Assembly: GCA_019925095.2 (NCBI GenBank)
Contig: CM034389.1
Location: forward strand, 18,649,435 to 18,713,434
Direction of reading: 5' to 3'
From: Dendrolimus kikuchii
Lineage: Eukaryota; Arthropoda; Insecta; Lepidoptera; Lasiocampidae
Length of the DNA stretch: 64,000 nt
The notes beneath the pieces are model-generated. The model was not told the DNA's origin and ran no database searches. It saw only the letters and a program-made list of their open reading frames with translations. Shown here in pieces: positions 11,597 through 22,564 of this stretch. Every line of letters begins with the position of its first letter. Within the stretch, counting starts at the first letter, position 1. The translations under genes and the position numbers were made by a program.

Positions 11597-14560
11597 ATGC
11601 CACCGAAGAAAAATAAAGATATCGAAGACTCAGATAGTAATTGTTCAGAAGCTGGTTACAGAGTACGAATTTCATTTAGCGACTTGGAAAAATCAATGAC
11701 ACCGTTCACAGGCGATGATACCTACCCTATTACGAATTGGCTGACCGATTTTAATGACACTGCAAATTTAATGGAATGGAATAATCTTGAAAAACTTATT
11801 TACGCGAAGAGACTGCTTTCAGGTACAGCTAAATTATTTTTACGATCGCTAGGCTCTATTACGTCATGGGATACATTAAAAGAATCTTTATTAGAAGAAT
11901 TTGGTTCGAAATTAAATAGTGCTAGCATTCACAAGAAATTAGCATCACGCAAAATGAAACCGGATGAGACATATCAACAGTATTTTTTACATATGAAAGA
12001 ACTGGCGTTGCATGGAAATTTAGAAGATGAGGCACTTATTGAATATGTTATTGATGGAATTCGTGATTCTGAAATAAATAAGGCCATTCTTTACGGAGCC
12101 ACTGATATCAAACAATTTAGAAAGAAACTTGAAGTATATGCACAGATTAAAGAACACAAGATGCAACAAAGACCTATTCAGATGACAAACGGACGTAAAA
12201 ATCATACCATCAAAAGATGCTACAATTGTGGTGAAACTGATCACCAATCACCAGCTTGTACTAAAGGTATAAAATGCTTCAAATGTAATGGATATGGACA
12301 TAAGTCAAAAGAATGCCAAAGTTCTACAAATAAGACACTGAAAATTCAAGATGAGAAAGTTAGTACAGATGTTGTTAAGCCATATAAAGAAGCGAAAATT
12401 AACGGAGTTACAGTTAAAACCTTTATTGATACTGGAAGCGATGCGAATTTAATTTGTGAGAGTTATTACAAACAAAATTTTCTCGAGAATAATGATTATA
12501 ATATTAAAGATACTCTCAAATTATCAGGAATAGCCGAGTACGAAGTTTGCACGAAGGGATCTTTTATGGCAAAAGTTGAAATAGACAACGTTCATTTTGA
12601 AACCTTGATGCATGTTATCGACGATGATGTAATACCTGTTAATGTCATACTTGGAAACCCGATATTAAAAGACGTTGAAATTATTTTCTCTGCCGACGGG
12701 ATCTCTGTAAAAAGAATATTACACCTTACACAAATTAACGACTACGAAGAAGAATTTGATGAGAAATATGATATCAAGAAGCTGAAATATAAAGACAAGA
12801 TTAAACATTTATTGGATAATTACAATAACTTGAAGACTAGAAAGAAGGAATCAAATGTTAAATTGAAAATCATACTTACTGATGAAGATCCTATACACCA
12901 GACTCCACGAAGGCTGTCACCTCTAGAAAAGGACATAGTTAATAAACAGATACAAGGATGGTTAGATCAAGAAGTAATTAAACCTAGTAAATCGGAATAT
13001 GCAAGCCCTATCGTGTTAGCGAAAAAGAAAAATGGAAGCTACAGATTATGTATAGATTTTAGAAAGCTAAATAAGAAGATTATAAAGGAAAGATATCCAC
13101 TTCCACTCATCGAGGATCAAGTAGACAAATTGAAAGAAGCAATACTATTTACATCACTTGACTTGAAGAATGGTTTTTTACATGTTGATGTCTGCGAGGA
13201 TAGTCAAAAATACACTTCATTTGTTACTCCACAAGGGCAATATGAATTTAAGAAAATGCCGTTTGGTTTATGCACCGCACCATCTGTATTCCAACGCTTT
13301 ATCAATGATATCTTTCAAGATTTAATGTCAGAGGGCACTGTTCTTGCCTATTTAGATGATTTGATTATACCATCTAGGACAGAAGAAGAAGGATTTGTTA
13401 AACTAGAGAAAGTACTTCGAAAAGCTGAAGAGTTTGGCTTACAATTTAATTGGGCGAAATGTCATTTCTTACAGAACGAGATAAATTATTTAGGTTACAT
13501 AATTCGTGATAATCAGATAAGACCTTCCAAGGAAAAGATACATGCTGTTGCAAAATTTAAAAAGCCTCATAATATCAAATCATTACGATCATTTTTAGGA
13601 CTGACTGGCTATTTTAGAAAATTTGTTAAGAACTACTCAATAATAGCAAAGCCACTAACAGAATTATTGAAGACTAATGTTATGTTTAACTTTGATCTAA
13701 AGTGTGAGAGAGCTTTCGAAGAATTGAAACATATTTTATGTTCCTCACCAGTTTTACGAATTTACAACCCTAATTTTGAGACAGAGTTACATACAGACGC
13801 AAGTATAGACGGATATGGAGCTGTTTTATTGCAAAGGAATCCACACGACAATCAGCTACACCCTGTTCACTATATGAGCAAAAAGACTACTCCTGCTGAG
13901 AAGAAATACCATAGTTACTACTTAGAAATTTTAGCTATTGTAGAAGCTGTCAAGAAATTCAGAGTTTACTTACTTGGAGTCCGCTTTAAAATTGTGACTG
14001 ACTGCTCAGCCCTAACTATGACGTTACAGAAAAAAGACTTACCTCCCAGAGTTGCTCGATGGGCACTCCTTCTTGAAGAATTTGACTATAAGATAGAACA
14101 CCGATCTGGAACCCAAATGAGACACGTAGACGCTTTGAGCAGAAATCCTGTTAGTCTAATACTTACCGAAACTACAGCACGTCTGAAGAGAGCTCAAGAT
14201 GATGACCTGAAGATAAAACTATTAAAGAAAATTTTAGAAAAAGAGTCATATGAAAATTTTATTCTGGAGAATGGAGTTTTATGTAAAGCTAAAGATGGAA
14301 CTAAACTGATTGTTGTACCTAAAAAGATGCAGAATGAAATAATAAGAAAATGTCATGAAAAGGGTCATTTTGGAATTTTGAAAACTGAGGAATTAATTAA
14401 TAGAGATTACTACATAGATAATTGTAAAGAAAAATTTGAAATTCAACGATTAGAACTTATAGAAAGGCGAGGCAAAATATTCAGAAAATTCAGGAAGAAA
14501 ATAGGAAAGTTTATAATAAAAAGAGAACACAAGCTATACAGTACGAAATTGGAGATTTAG
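11597..14560 (+). CDS. Gag-Pol polyprotein of Ty3/gypsy-like element, broken at the integrase
   Basis: 987 codons. In order: a Gag capsid-like region (about residues 30-200); two CCHC zinc knuckles from about residue 208 (CYNCGETDHQSPAC, CFKCNGYGHKSKEC) for RNA binding; aspartic protease with DTGS at about 278; reverse transcriptase with YLDD at about 585; RNase H with HTDAS at about 731 and TDCSA near 801; then the start of the integrase zinc domain (GHFG near 922). After a YYIDN motif the frame jumps to sequence that belongs near the integrase C-terminus, so the second half of the zinc domain and the catalytic DDE core are missing. The frame then shifts near 14461 and stops. Gag and Pol are fused in one frame, and paired CCHC boxes recall the insect mag lineage; that placement is from memory and needs a tree. 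Confidence 0.9.
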   Translation: MPPKKNKDIEDSDSNCSEAGYRVRISFSDLEKSMTPFTGDDTYPITNWLTDFNDTANLMEWNNLEKLIYAKRLLSGTAKLFLRSLGSITSWDTLKESLLEEFGSKLNSASIHKKLASRKMKPDETYQQYFLHMKELALHGNLEDEALIEYVIDGIRDSEINKAILYGATDIKQFRKKLEVYAQIKEHKMQQRPIQMTNGRKNHTIKRCYNCGETDHQSPACTKGIKCFKCNGYGHKSKECQSSTNKTLKIQDEKVSTDVVKPYKEAKINGVTVKTFIDTGSDANLICESYYKQNFLENNDYNIKDTLKLSGIAEYEVCTKGSFMAKVEIDNVHFETLMHVIDDDVIPVNVILGNPILKDVEIIFSADGISVKRILHLTQINDYEEEFDEKYDIKKLKYKDKIKHLLDNYNNLKTRKKESNVKLKIILTDEDPIHQTPRRLSPLEKDIVNKQIQGWLDQEVIKPSKSEYASPIVLAKKKNGSYRLCIDFRKLNKKIIKERYPLPLIEDQVDKLKEAILFTSLDLKNGFLHVDVCEDSQKYTSFVTPQGQYEFKKMPFGLCTAPSVFQRFINDIFQDLMSEGTVLAYLDDLIIPSRTEEEGFVKLEKVLRKAEEFGLQFNWAKCHFLQNEINYLGYIIRDNQIRPSKEKIHAVAKFKKPHNIKSLRSFLGLTGYFRKFVKNYSIIAKPLTELLKTNVMFNFDLKCERAFEELKHILCSSPVLRIYNPNFETELHTDASIDGYGAVLLQRNPHDNQLHPVHYMSKKTTPAEKKYHSYYLEILAIVEAVKKFRVYLLGVRFKIVTDCSALTMTLQKKDLPPRVARWALLLEEFDYKIEHRSGTQMRHVDALSRNPVSLILTETTARLKRAQDDDLKIKLLKKILEKESYENFILENGVLCKAKDGTKLIVVPKKMQNEIIRKCHEKGHFGILKTEELINRDYYIDNCKEKFEIQRLELIERRGKIFRKFRKKIGKFIIKREHKLYSTKLEI

Positions 14561-14781
14561 TTGCGATTAAGAGAACACAATTTGTACAAGGATATAAGTT
14601 AAACCCGAAATATTTAGGACCATATAAAATTATAGAGAAGAAGAAAAATGACAGATACGTTGTAAGGAAAATTGGCAATGGTGAAGGACCTATGAATACC
14701 ACCAGTTCAGCAGATTTGATGAAACCCTGGTCCAATGGCGATGAAGATGAAGTATCACATTCATCTGGGTCAGATGAATAA
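14461..14781 (+). pseudogene. Frameshifted integrase C-terminal tail
   Basis: In a different frame from the upstream Gag-Pol frame, this stretch reads as a basic linker, then a GDLVAIKR-type motif, then LNPKYLGPYKI, which is typical of the integrase C-terminal domain. It ends with an acidic SGSDE tail and a stop at 14779-14781. The continuity of this reading across the stop of the upstream frame shows a one-base shift near 14461. It is a remnant of the same polyprotein. Confidence 0.8.
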
Positions 14782-14812
14782 TGCAGGATAGCCGTGTGGG
14801 ATTCGAAGACGC

Positions 14813-14974
14813 ATTCCGACTCGGTAGCCAGGCCACACATTATGTTTTTTTAAATTTATAAACCTGATATTGTAAATGTCAGTGTCAAAATATAGTGGAA
14901 GAGGTAGTCTATGAATAAACGATGTAAGACTGTTCTAAGGAAGTTTGTTTTGCTTTTCTTCAAACAAAACCCAC
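14813..14974 (+). repeat. 3' LTR of gypsy-like element
   Basis: Direct repeat of 11154-11315. In this copy the sequence just upstream, tgtgggattcgaagacgc, could be the real LTR start (TG), which would make the 5' copy about 20 bp short at its left edge. Confidence 0.85.
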
Positions 14975-16258
14975 CTCAACACTGACAATGTCGGTTTTAT
15001 GATTTGAATGTTAAATTTATAAGTTTTTCTGCGAATTGTCGTAAACCCAGGCTTCGTTGTCACGCTAAAATTTTGTAATAAATGTTATTTTTCGGATAAA
15101 TCGCATTCACGATGTATCGTCTTTTTTTGTGAAAATTTTTTACGGTCGTACATTGTGCCCAGTGACAAAATTTGTGAGCAAAGAAAATCGTTGTGCGTTT
15201 CTCACGGCAGCCTACTAGAGACGGCAGTAATAATGATATTCTTGCGAAACTTTTGCGATAGTCGCAAATTTGAGTGTAAATAGCCTCTAGTCTTAATTCG
15301 CACGTCGTAGGCAAAACATCCTCAAAAATCTGATAAATAAGCCTAATTGTGCTGTGATTTCATGTTCTAGTGAAAGTTAAAACATGAATAAACAACATTC
15401 TGGTGTGTCACATCACAAGGTACAAACTTTAGTTTTAGCATTTTTAAAAATGCGAGTATTAACACAAAACCTCAACAGCGTGGATGACATGAGTCTTCAG
15501 CTAACGCGCTGGTTATTCATGTCGACAGTGATTGTTAAGTACGTGATTTCGATTTGATATTGTATATGTGTGACCTGTTAATTCTTCCGAATATTTAATC
15601 CCAGTTTTTAAAAGTGATAATTTCGGAAATCACGTAAAATAATTACCTGTATATTATTTTAGGAAGTTTGTTTATGCACTTATCTTTATTTCATTATGAT
15701 TGTAATTATATTCATTGTAATAATAGTACCACACCTAAGTGTTAGTTAACGCATCGTAATTATAAGTTATAGTGTAAAAGCATAGTTTTTTTTTTAATAG
15801 ATTGGTTTGTTTTCGTGCCTAAGGCACTGATCTGTATGCATACAGACACAAAGACCAAACAAACTAAATTATTGACCTAAACGCGAAAAATTCTCATGCA
15901 TGAATTTCGTACCAAAATGCCAGGTTTTTCGCTTTGTAGGACTACGCTAACCAGTTGTTTTTCAAGTTAACAATTTTTCAGTTCCACTGTCACTGTATAC
16001 GAAATACCAGTTTTATGATACAGTTGATGTCACCGTTTTATTTGAAAAGCAATAGTGCGAGGAGTTTACTGGGCTGGTTCCAAACCGTGATTCACTATTT
16101 AGACTCAAATTTTTTATTATGGAATATTAAAATAGTCATTTCAGGGCTCATACGGGACAGTAAATGTCAACAGTGACATTCAGTGACAATGAAATAAAAT
16201 TATATTCTCAATATATTTGGGTACTTACGTATTAACGCCACCGCAGCAGAAGTTGCAC
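14975..16258. other. No gene recognised; palindromes near 15.82 kb
   Basis: The open frames 15060-15314 and 15955-16176 have no recognisable domain. Two neat palindromes lie side by side: gtgcctaaggcac at about 15815-15827 and TCTGTATGCATACAGA at about 15831-15846. They have no assigned function. Confidence 0.45.
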
Positions 16259-16277
16259 TTAGGTTAGGTTAGGTTAG
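16259..16277 (+). repeat. Short (TTAGG)n telomere-like run
   Basis: Three full TTAGG units plus TTAG. TTAGG is the usual insect telomeric repeat. Such a short run can arise by chance or be an interstitial relic. It borders an R1-clade LINE insertion. Confidence 0.8.
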
Positions 16278-16899
16278 ACTTCGAACCAGAATGAACGCCG
16301 TCTCCTCCTCTGCGAGCGCGTTATGCTTGCGAAGGAGGAGGCGGAACGGGAGCGTGAGCGCACATCACTGTTTCGCTCCCGCCAAATGAGGACACGTCAG
16401 CGCCGGACCAATCTGGACCTTCGGCCACCGTAAGCGGGCGGCGCGGGTAGGGCCCCTTGGGGTATAGGTGTTCTCACTCACTTGCACATGCCGTCGAGAT
16501 GGGGGCGCGGCGTGTTCCGCGCGTGCTCACCTCTCCTCCCGTGAGGCGAGTTACAAACCGTCCCACGCCCAGAGAGCTTGAAGATGCCGGGGGATAAAAA
16601 TAGTCCCTCGGCAGGGGAAGAGGCCTTGAGAGGCCCACGTCTGCCAGGGCTGCGGAGAGGCTAGGTCATATACCCGTAGCCCTGGCATAAGGCGAAGGAC
16701 GTAACACCCAGTGGTTTTAGTGGGTATCCCTAACTGGGGACTGGCAATAGCATGGCACCAGTTCTGACTGGGCATGCTAGTGCCACCCCCGATCTGGCGA
16801 ATCCCACACTAGGTCGCGAATTATCCCCCCAAGGTTCTGCCCTTGTCGCGGCTTAATCATCAATCGGATTTACCCTGGTTAAAAAAAAAGGTTAGACTT
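16271..16899 (+). mobile_element. R1-clade LINE 3' end with 11-bp TSD
   Basis: A 607-bp insertion (16282-16888) flanked by aggttagactt at 16271-16281 and 16889-16899 and ending in a 9-A tail. The 3' part (aggttctgcccttgtcgcgg then cttaatcatc) matches, in reverse, the LINE at 32409-34680. It starts in the last codons of the LINE protein (stop at 16431-16433) and continues through about 450 bp of 3' UTR. The insertion is GC-rich compared with its flanks. Confidence 0.87.
16296..16433 (+). pseudogene. C-terminal remnant of R1-clade LINE ORF2
   Basis: Forty-five codons rich in Arg and Glu (CERVMLAKEEAERERER region), ending in a stop. This matches my recollection of the basic C-terminal tail after the CCHC-type motif in R1-clade LINE proteins. 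The upstream sequence was lost by 5' truncation. Confidence 0.6.
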
Positions 16900-17280
16900 T
16901 AAACCAAAGCGCACGAGCCGATGTGGTGGCATGAATGCGTAAGTACCTTTATTTGTTCCAAGTTTTCGTTCGCCTAGCCTTATATCTGATTTTAACTCGC
17001 GTAAGGTATGCGTGAGCCACAAAAGTAAGCACACGCTACGATTTAACTATACCGAATTAAGCTTTTCACAGCTGGTACTTGTATGGATATATCGTAGTGT
17101 GCCCTTAGCTATACAGGCTTACTCGTTTACGTGAGCTAAATTCGTAGATATACAGTCCTCTTTAGACTATGTATATGTTAGTAACTAAAAGAGACATGAC
17201 TGACAGCAATAGTTATAGATCTAGAACAGTATAGAATATGCTAAATTGTACAAAAATTCTACATAAAATCAAGAAAATTA
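16900..17280. other. No feature recognised
   Basis: AT-rich unique-looking sequence. No domain, RNA gene or repeat terminus recognised. Confidence 0.45.
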
Positions 17281-17352
17281 ATATTCCTATAAGTATAATC
17301 GGTGGTCTTATCATTTATGGCGTTTCCTTCCAGAGAACCTTTGAATGGAGTA
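17281..17352 (-). repeat. LINE-tail repeat (family T) fragment
   Basis: Phrases ggtggtcttatcatttatgg and ttccagagaacctttgaatg match, in the same orientation, 62519-62575 (ggtggtcttatcgctgggag...) and, in reverse, 24926-24970. Confidence 0.55.
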
Positions 17353-17659
17353 TAAGAAGAACAACAAACGTCGGTAGTTGCTAAACCAGCACTCGAACAA
17401 TAATTTAGTTTATAAATTAATAAATAGTTATAATATAATAATAAACACATATTATAGTAATATATAAAATAATTTAATAAACATATACAATACTACATAA
17501 TGATGTACCTACTACAAAATATATACAAAATTACAAAATACATACAAAAGCAAACAATATCATTATAGCTTGAGAGAGTAATCTTTAACTAATCTGTTAA
17601 AGTAAGATTTTTTGAGAATCAAAATTTAGGCACTGTATTACTCATCTAAAAATATGTCC

Positions 17660-17925
17660 AAATTGCCCCAAAGCACTTTATAAATTCGGGTTCGAATCCT
17701 GGCTAAAAAGAATGCACCACATACATAGTTTGCTGACCAAATGTATGTTAGTTTAAAATACTATCTGCTAACGGTGAAGAAAAACATCGCCATGAAACCT
17801 AACGGATGCCTGAAGCCTGCCGATCCGCCTTAGACAAGAGGGGCGGTTATACTGTCCGTTCCCTTATAAAGGAAACCCGAGCCCAGCAGTGGAACGTTTA
17901 GGGGCTGTTATTATGCTATAAAAAC
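17660..17925 (+). mobile_element. tRNA-derived SINE
   Basis: Carries a polymerase III B box, GGTTCGAATCC, at 17689-17699. The body is shared with 38806-39110: ctaacggtga, aaaacatcg, ccgatccgcc, gcccagcagtggaacgttt, ctgttattatgc. The 5' end with the A box is degenerate here. Confidence 0.75.
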
Positions 17926-18377
17926 TGTATCATAGACATATCCAATCGTTAAAATGAGTTTCATTATTTGCAGCAATAAAGAACTATTAGAGCCGAAAAT
18001 CAATAATCTTAAGCAGTACAATCGTAATTATTAATTTAATTAAAAAGGACTCGTTACAAAAGGAGACAATAATAATAAATGTAATGGGTGAGGCCACAAT
18101 AACCGATGACAGCACCGGCACAGCTCATCGATTAGCCGATACAGCAGCGACCTACGATACTGTTAATTAAAATCCAATATTGTCTAACCAAAATTGATTG
18201 CTGGAAACCGCGTACGCTACAAGCGATTAATTTACCTAAAGGATGCGCTCTACACCTTAGTAATTATTTCAGGAGATAATGAAAAGTGGTTGTTTATATG
18301 GGCGAGCTTACAAAAGCGCTTGTTCTTGTAAGTTGAAGAATTTATCTATGGATCCTTTATAGCGTGTAATTATAAAA

Positions 18378-18600
18378 GCCCATAAAAGTTACACTGCTGG
18401 GCTCAGGCCTCCCTTTTTTGTAGGGGAAAGGACAGTATACCCACCGCGCTTGTCCAATGTGGATTGGCAAGTTCGTTATATGTAATTATAATAATATGCA
18501 CATCAATATTGAAAACTCCCTCAATCGTGTATGGTTTCTAGCCAGGATTCCTACCTTTTAAGTTTGGGATGCGTGCGCTAACCACTTCGCCAAGGCAACA
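18378..18600 (-). mobile_element. tRNA-derived SINE, reverse copy
   Basis: Reverse-oriented copy. Plus-strand phrases cactgctgggctcaggcctcc, the degenerate ccaggattcctacc B box at 18542-18555 and gcgtgcgctaaccacttcgcc, a good A box on the minus strand, give a head-to-tail SINE reading right to left. It is diverged from the copies at 17660 and 38806. Confidence 0.7.
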
Positions 18601-18867
18601 ATAAACAAAAGAGTATATATGCGTGCGTGTGTCAAATACATGGTAGCGTGTGTGGTACTTTTTTATTGATTTAATGATTTTTTATGCATAATTTAAAAAA
18701 ATAGCATTCGTAGCTTTTCTCTATATAAACTATAAGTGTGAGAAATTACATACTCCTCCGTAAGCGAATTTTCGTAAAAAAGGGTACAAAGTTTTTGCTT
18801 CGCGTATTAGTATATACTTATAGATATCGTAGCTAAATTTATAAGGCACCCATATCCTATTCCAATG

Positions 18868-18930
18868 ACGTGAGTTCGAATCTTAACCGAAAGCTTGCAC
18901 CATTGGTATGGTTTAATAATAAAAACATAG
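18868..18930 (+). mobile_element. SINE head fragment
   Basis: A B-box-like gagttcgaatcttaacc at about 18872 followed by aaagcttgcaccattggtat. It resembles the SINE 5' region but is short and diverged. Confidence 0.4.
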
Positions 18931-19559
18931 TAATAATTATATTACATTACCTAAGAGATATCTTGTCTAGTAATCGATAAGATACTTAGCGTATTGAAGT
19001 TCATTTTCTGATTAACAAGGTAAACAAAGCAAAATAAATTTAATTGGCCTTAAGCTCACTTCCGAATATGAGTCAAGTCAATATGGGTCAAAAATAATTG
19101 CTTTATTATCGGCAAAGACCAACAATGAAATGATTGTTCGCATATCGAAAAATCAGTATCGCGAAAACGAAATAATAGAATCCAATTTTCGATTCCTTTT
19201 TATTAATATAATCTGTTATGATCAGAGTTGCCGGGGGGATTGTTCTTTGATTTCAACGAGACTGAATGGGCAATTTCATTGCTCTTTGGAATTAATCCAG
19301 TGGACAATACTGGCCGGGACGCATCAGCCGACCATGTTTGTGCAGACAATAACAAATTATTCATACACGGTGATGGAATGTAAACAGAATATGATTGGCT
19401 ATTAGCATGCAGGGTGTCGGGGCCGCACTGACATAGGCCTGGGTATCTTAGCAAGATTCCTTACGTTAACTCAGTAACTCATACACAACTCACCATTCAA
19501 CTCAAAATTATGCTATCGTGCAGCAATATAATACTCGCCGATATAATTGTATCTATTTG

Positions 19560-19640
19560 CATTGGCAACACGCAGGCAGTACAGTAGAGCAGCAGCGCAG
19601 TAGCGCAGTAGCACAGACAGCACTCTCTAGCGCATTCTTG
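19560..19640. repeat. Short imperfect tandem CAG-rich run
   Basis: Contains gcagcagcgcagtagcgcag then tagcacagacagc, a degenerate tandem of a gcagta-type unit. It is probably slippage-derived. Confidence 0.5.
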
Positions 19641-19668
19641 ACGTGAGTTACACACTAACACATTTATA

Positions 19669-20177
19669 ATATTGTTACGAGTTGCGAGACTCGAATTAAA
19701 ATGTCGTTAGAATTACTATAGAGTTTATTATAACTATACAAACATGTATAACACAGGTACAAATATAACCGAACACAACAAGTCCAAACGTAATGCAGAA
19801 GGTCGTAATTTCATAAAACGCGCAAAGACCGTCACTAAAAGTTTCCCGATTGTAGTACACACGTCTTGCTTATCGCTCGTGAATATCGCTCGACTACCTC
19901 GTCCCTCCATTGGGCCATTGCTTTATACTGCACAGATGCAATATATCCGTAGGGCCGCGTGGACTGAATTTCGTAGAATCAGTTTGTACTTTAAATCCGA
20001 CACACCTGGCTAATGAGTCGACCGTAACGGCCATGAACGAGTACAATAAGACAATGAACTGTTCTCTAGAATAATTAGTAAACAAAAGAAGTCTAAATGC
20101 CGAAAGGTAATAAAATGTGTTTTTACAGGTATGCAGGTGTGAATTTGTTTTTTTCGGCGTCTAAGTTGTAACAATAT
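19669..20177 (+). mobile_element. Solo LTR, reference copy of family L
   Basis: A 501-bp LTR from TGTTACGAGTTGCGAG at 19673 to GTTGTAACA at 20173, flanked by atat on both sides (19669-19672 and 20174-20177). TG...CA ends with a 4-bp duplication fit a gypsy- or BEL-type LTR. An aataaa occurs at about 20109, 60 bp before the end, which supports plus orientation. The open frame 19744-20013 is non-coding LTR sequence. No internal region was found in the window. Confidence 0.88.
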
Positions 20178-20389
20178 TTACGTAAATGACAGGTGTTATG
20201 TGATAAAAATAATTTTAATTATTTTTTAAACAATAGTTAATACGGTATTTAATTTTGACTCCTTAAAAGTATGACGCCATATTTGGACGCTTGTATAAAG
20301 TGTTGAGTATACAACTGACTACGTTTTATAAGATGATAAAAGTGATTGAGTTGATTTTAGTGTTTTATAGCTTTCATTGTGGCAGTGAA

Positions 20390-20480
20390 CTGAGTTAGCG
20401 CAACTACGCAACGCGGTATACTGAGTTAGCGCAACTGCGCTGCACAGTGCAGTGTTGCTCAGGTCTGACACCCGTGGGAC
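20390..20480. repeat. Two-copy direct repeat
   Basis: The phrase actgagttagcgcaact occurs near 20389 and 20420, followed by a GC-richer stretch to about 20600 (gtgggacgtagggaccatac). No coding sense was recognised. The stretch may be a retroelement fragment. Confidence 0.4.
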
Positions 20481-20659
20481 GTAGGGACCATACATGGCGT
20501 CGCAGCCTCGAATCGGGGATCATCTCCCCAGCTATTAACAAGTCGCCGGTAGCCGCGTCGAACTTTGTTCCTAACGTATTCCGAACTTAATTTAATTAAT
20601 TACGAACCCCTCCTTCCGAGTCCATTTCGCTAAATATTATTTCGAGTAAAGGGGACTAA

Positions 20660-22550
20660 ATGTTTAGATCAAACGAAACTGGCGACTGTAATATTCAAGT
20701 TTTAATAAAGAGAGCAAAGTGGCAAAACACTATTCTGTTTTGAGGCGTGTTATTAAAAGCTGTATGGGCTTACTCGGTCGCGTTTGGTTGCTTTTTATTG
20801 ATCATTATTCATTATAAATGCCGACTTTACTGGCCACCGCATGTTATATAGAGTTGTTAAAGCGTTTATGGCTTGAAAAATCATTCAATTAATAGCTGTG
20901 AAAGTTATGAATTTCATATGTAGATTTCTTGTAAAGTTGTTACTAAATAGTTTTATTTTGTTAATACTGAATTGACTTTTGAGTAACAACTTCAAGTGTT
21001 TTGAATTTTTTGTTGTCTTTATATATAAAGCATTTATATATAAAGTTACAAAATTACATTTACTCACATGTTATAAAATATGACTAGATGGCCTATGTCA
21101 TTCTTCTCTTGATTTTTGACGTTTAATTACTTAAAAGCATATTTTTTTGAATCAAATAACTCAAGAATTTTAAATAATTCTTATTATGAATTTCGTTTTT
21201 GAGTGATTTAGTCTAAAAATATACATATTTTAAACAAAAAAATCCAAAAATCCAGGTAAGAAAAAGCTGTCGCACCACCTAGGGTACAAAAAAAATCAGA
21301 GTTCCATTTTTAAATAAGCGATTATTATTCCTAGTATTTTTAGTTCGTGTCTTTATTAACTTAATAGACATTACATGATATCATTATGTATATCTCTGTT
21401 GTTTAAATTAACAAAATACATTGGCCTATTTTCAACACAGACATGTTATAAGATTAACGAAGGTAAAACACGATTCTACATAGCCTGATATGAGGTCATT
21501 CTCACAGTCAGGAAACAATACAACTCTTGGCAATTTTGATTATTCTAATGGAAAACTTCCGGACCGATCTGAGAACGGGAAAACCTTTGTAAACCTGTGT
21601 TAGCTTCACTTTTACCTTTCGTGTTTAAATTTCACTTTCAACATACTTCTTCCTTCGTTCTTTTTTAAATTAATATGGTTCCGCAAGATTTGTGTATCTA
21701 TCCAGTATCAAGTATTTATGAATATTTAAGTTTGAATATAATCTGCAGACAACATTAAATGCCATATGCCAGGGATGCCAGGTGAAAGTCGAATATTTAG
21801 GTATAACCCCCTATACCAGCGTTTGTCATTTCTGTTAAATTATTATAGATAGGTGTTAGAATGAGTTCTCGTGGCAACAGGAAAAGACACAATTCATTAG
21901 TTCAGCTAAGTTTTTTTTTAAATAAGCAATTTTTACTTAATTCCAAACGACCTTGTAATTGTTTATTTTAAAGAGAAAATACAAAAAGACTAAAACAGAA
22001 CATACAAGAAGAAATAATCAAATATAATTGTTACCTAACGACGTAGGTACAATAAGCGATCTTAACACTTGAAGCAATTTCTATTAGACAACCCATAGAT
22101 GGACTGAAAATTATCGAAATTTTTTTTCATAGCGTTGTTCTTCAGAAAGTTAGTTTAATATATTTAAAAATAACTAGGCACAAAGTATAAATTTGGTATT
22201 TCTTTTTAGTTTATATATCTCTAAAAATCGGAAATATATTATTTTATGTTGACACAGTCATGCTTTCCATCGTACAGCGGTAATGTGGTGCAAGCGCCCA
22301 ATGACAATAAGAGCCGAATGGTTGACATCTTATAACTACTATGCGTACAAACTCAAATAAAAAACGTTATTTATTTTCTGTTTGATACTACTTGTACGCA
22401 GTCTTCATTAACTTGACTAACTAATGTAGAATAACTTTTAACAGCATTTAATAAAATGAAAAATATTACAGGATACATTCGACTCTCACACAACCACTCG
22501 CTTAATATATAATATATATATTTTTTATTGATATTTTTATCTGAACTAAA
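20660..22550. other. No feature recognised
   Basis: AT-rich, with only short random frames. No element termini or domains were seen. Confidence 0.5.
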
Positions 22551-22564
22551 CTAACTCCGTTAGC

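Larger units (their letters stand above)
11154..14974 (+). mobile_element. Ty3/gypsy-like LTR retrotransposon, integrase-deleted
   Basis: About 3.8 kb between two near-identical direct repeats. The core carries one Gag-Pol frame (11597-14560) and a frameshifted integrase tail (14461-14781). The order protease, reverse transcriptase, RNase H, integrase is the Ty3/gypsy order. The integrase catalytic core is absent, so the element cannot integrate on its own. The LTRs differ at only a few positions, so insertion was fairly recent. No target duplication was confirmed because the outer LTR ends are unclear. Confidence 0.88.
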
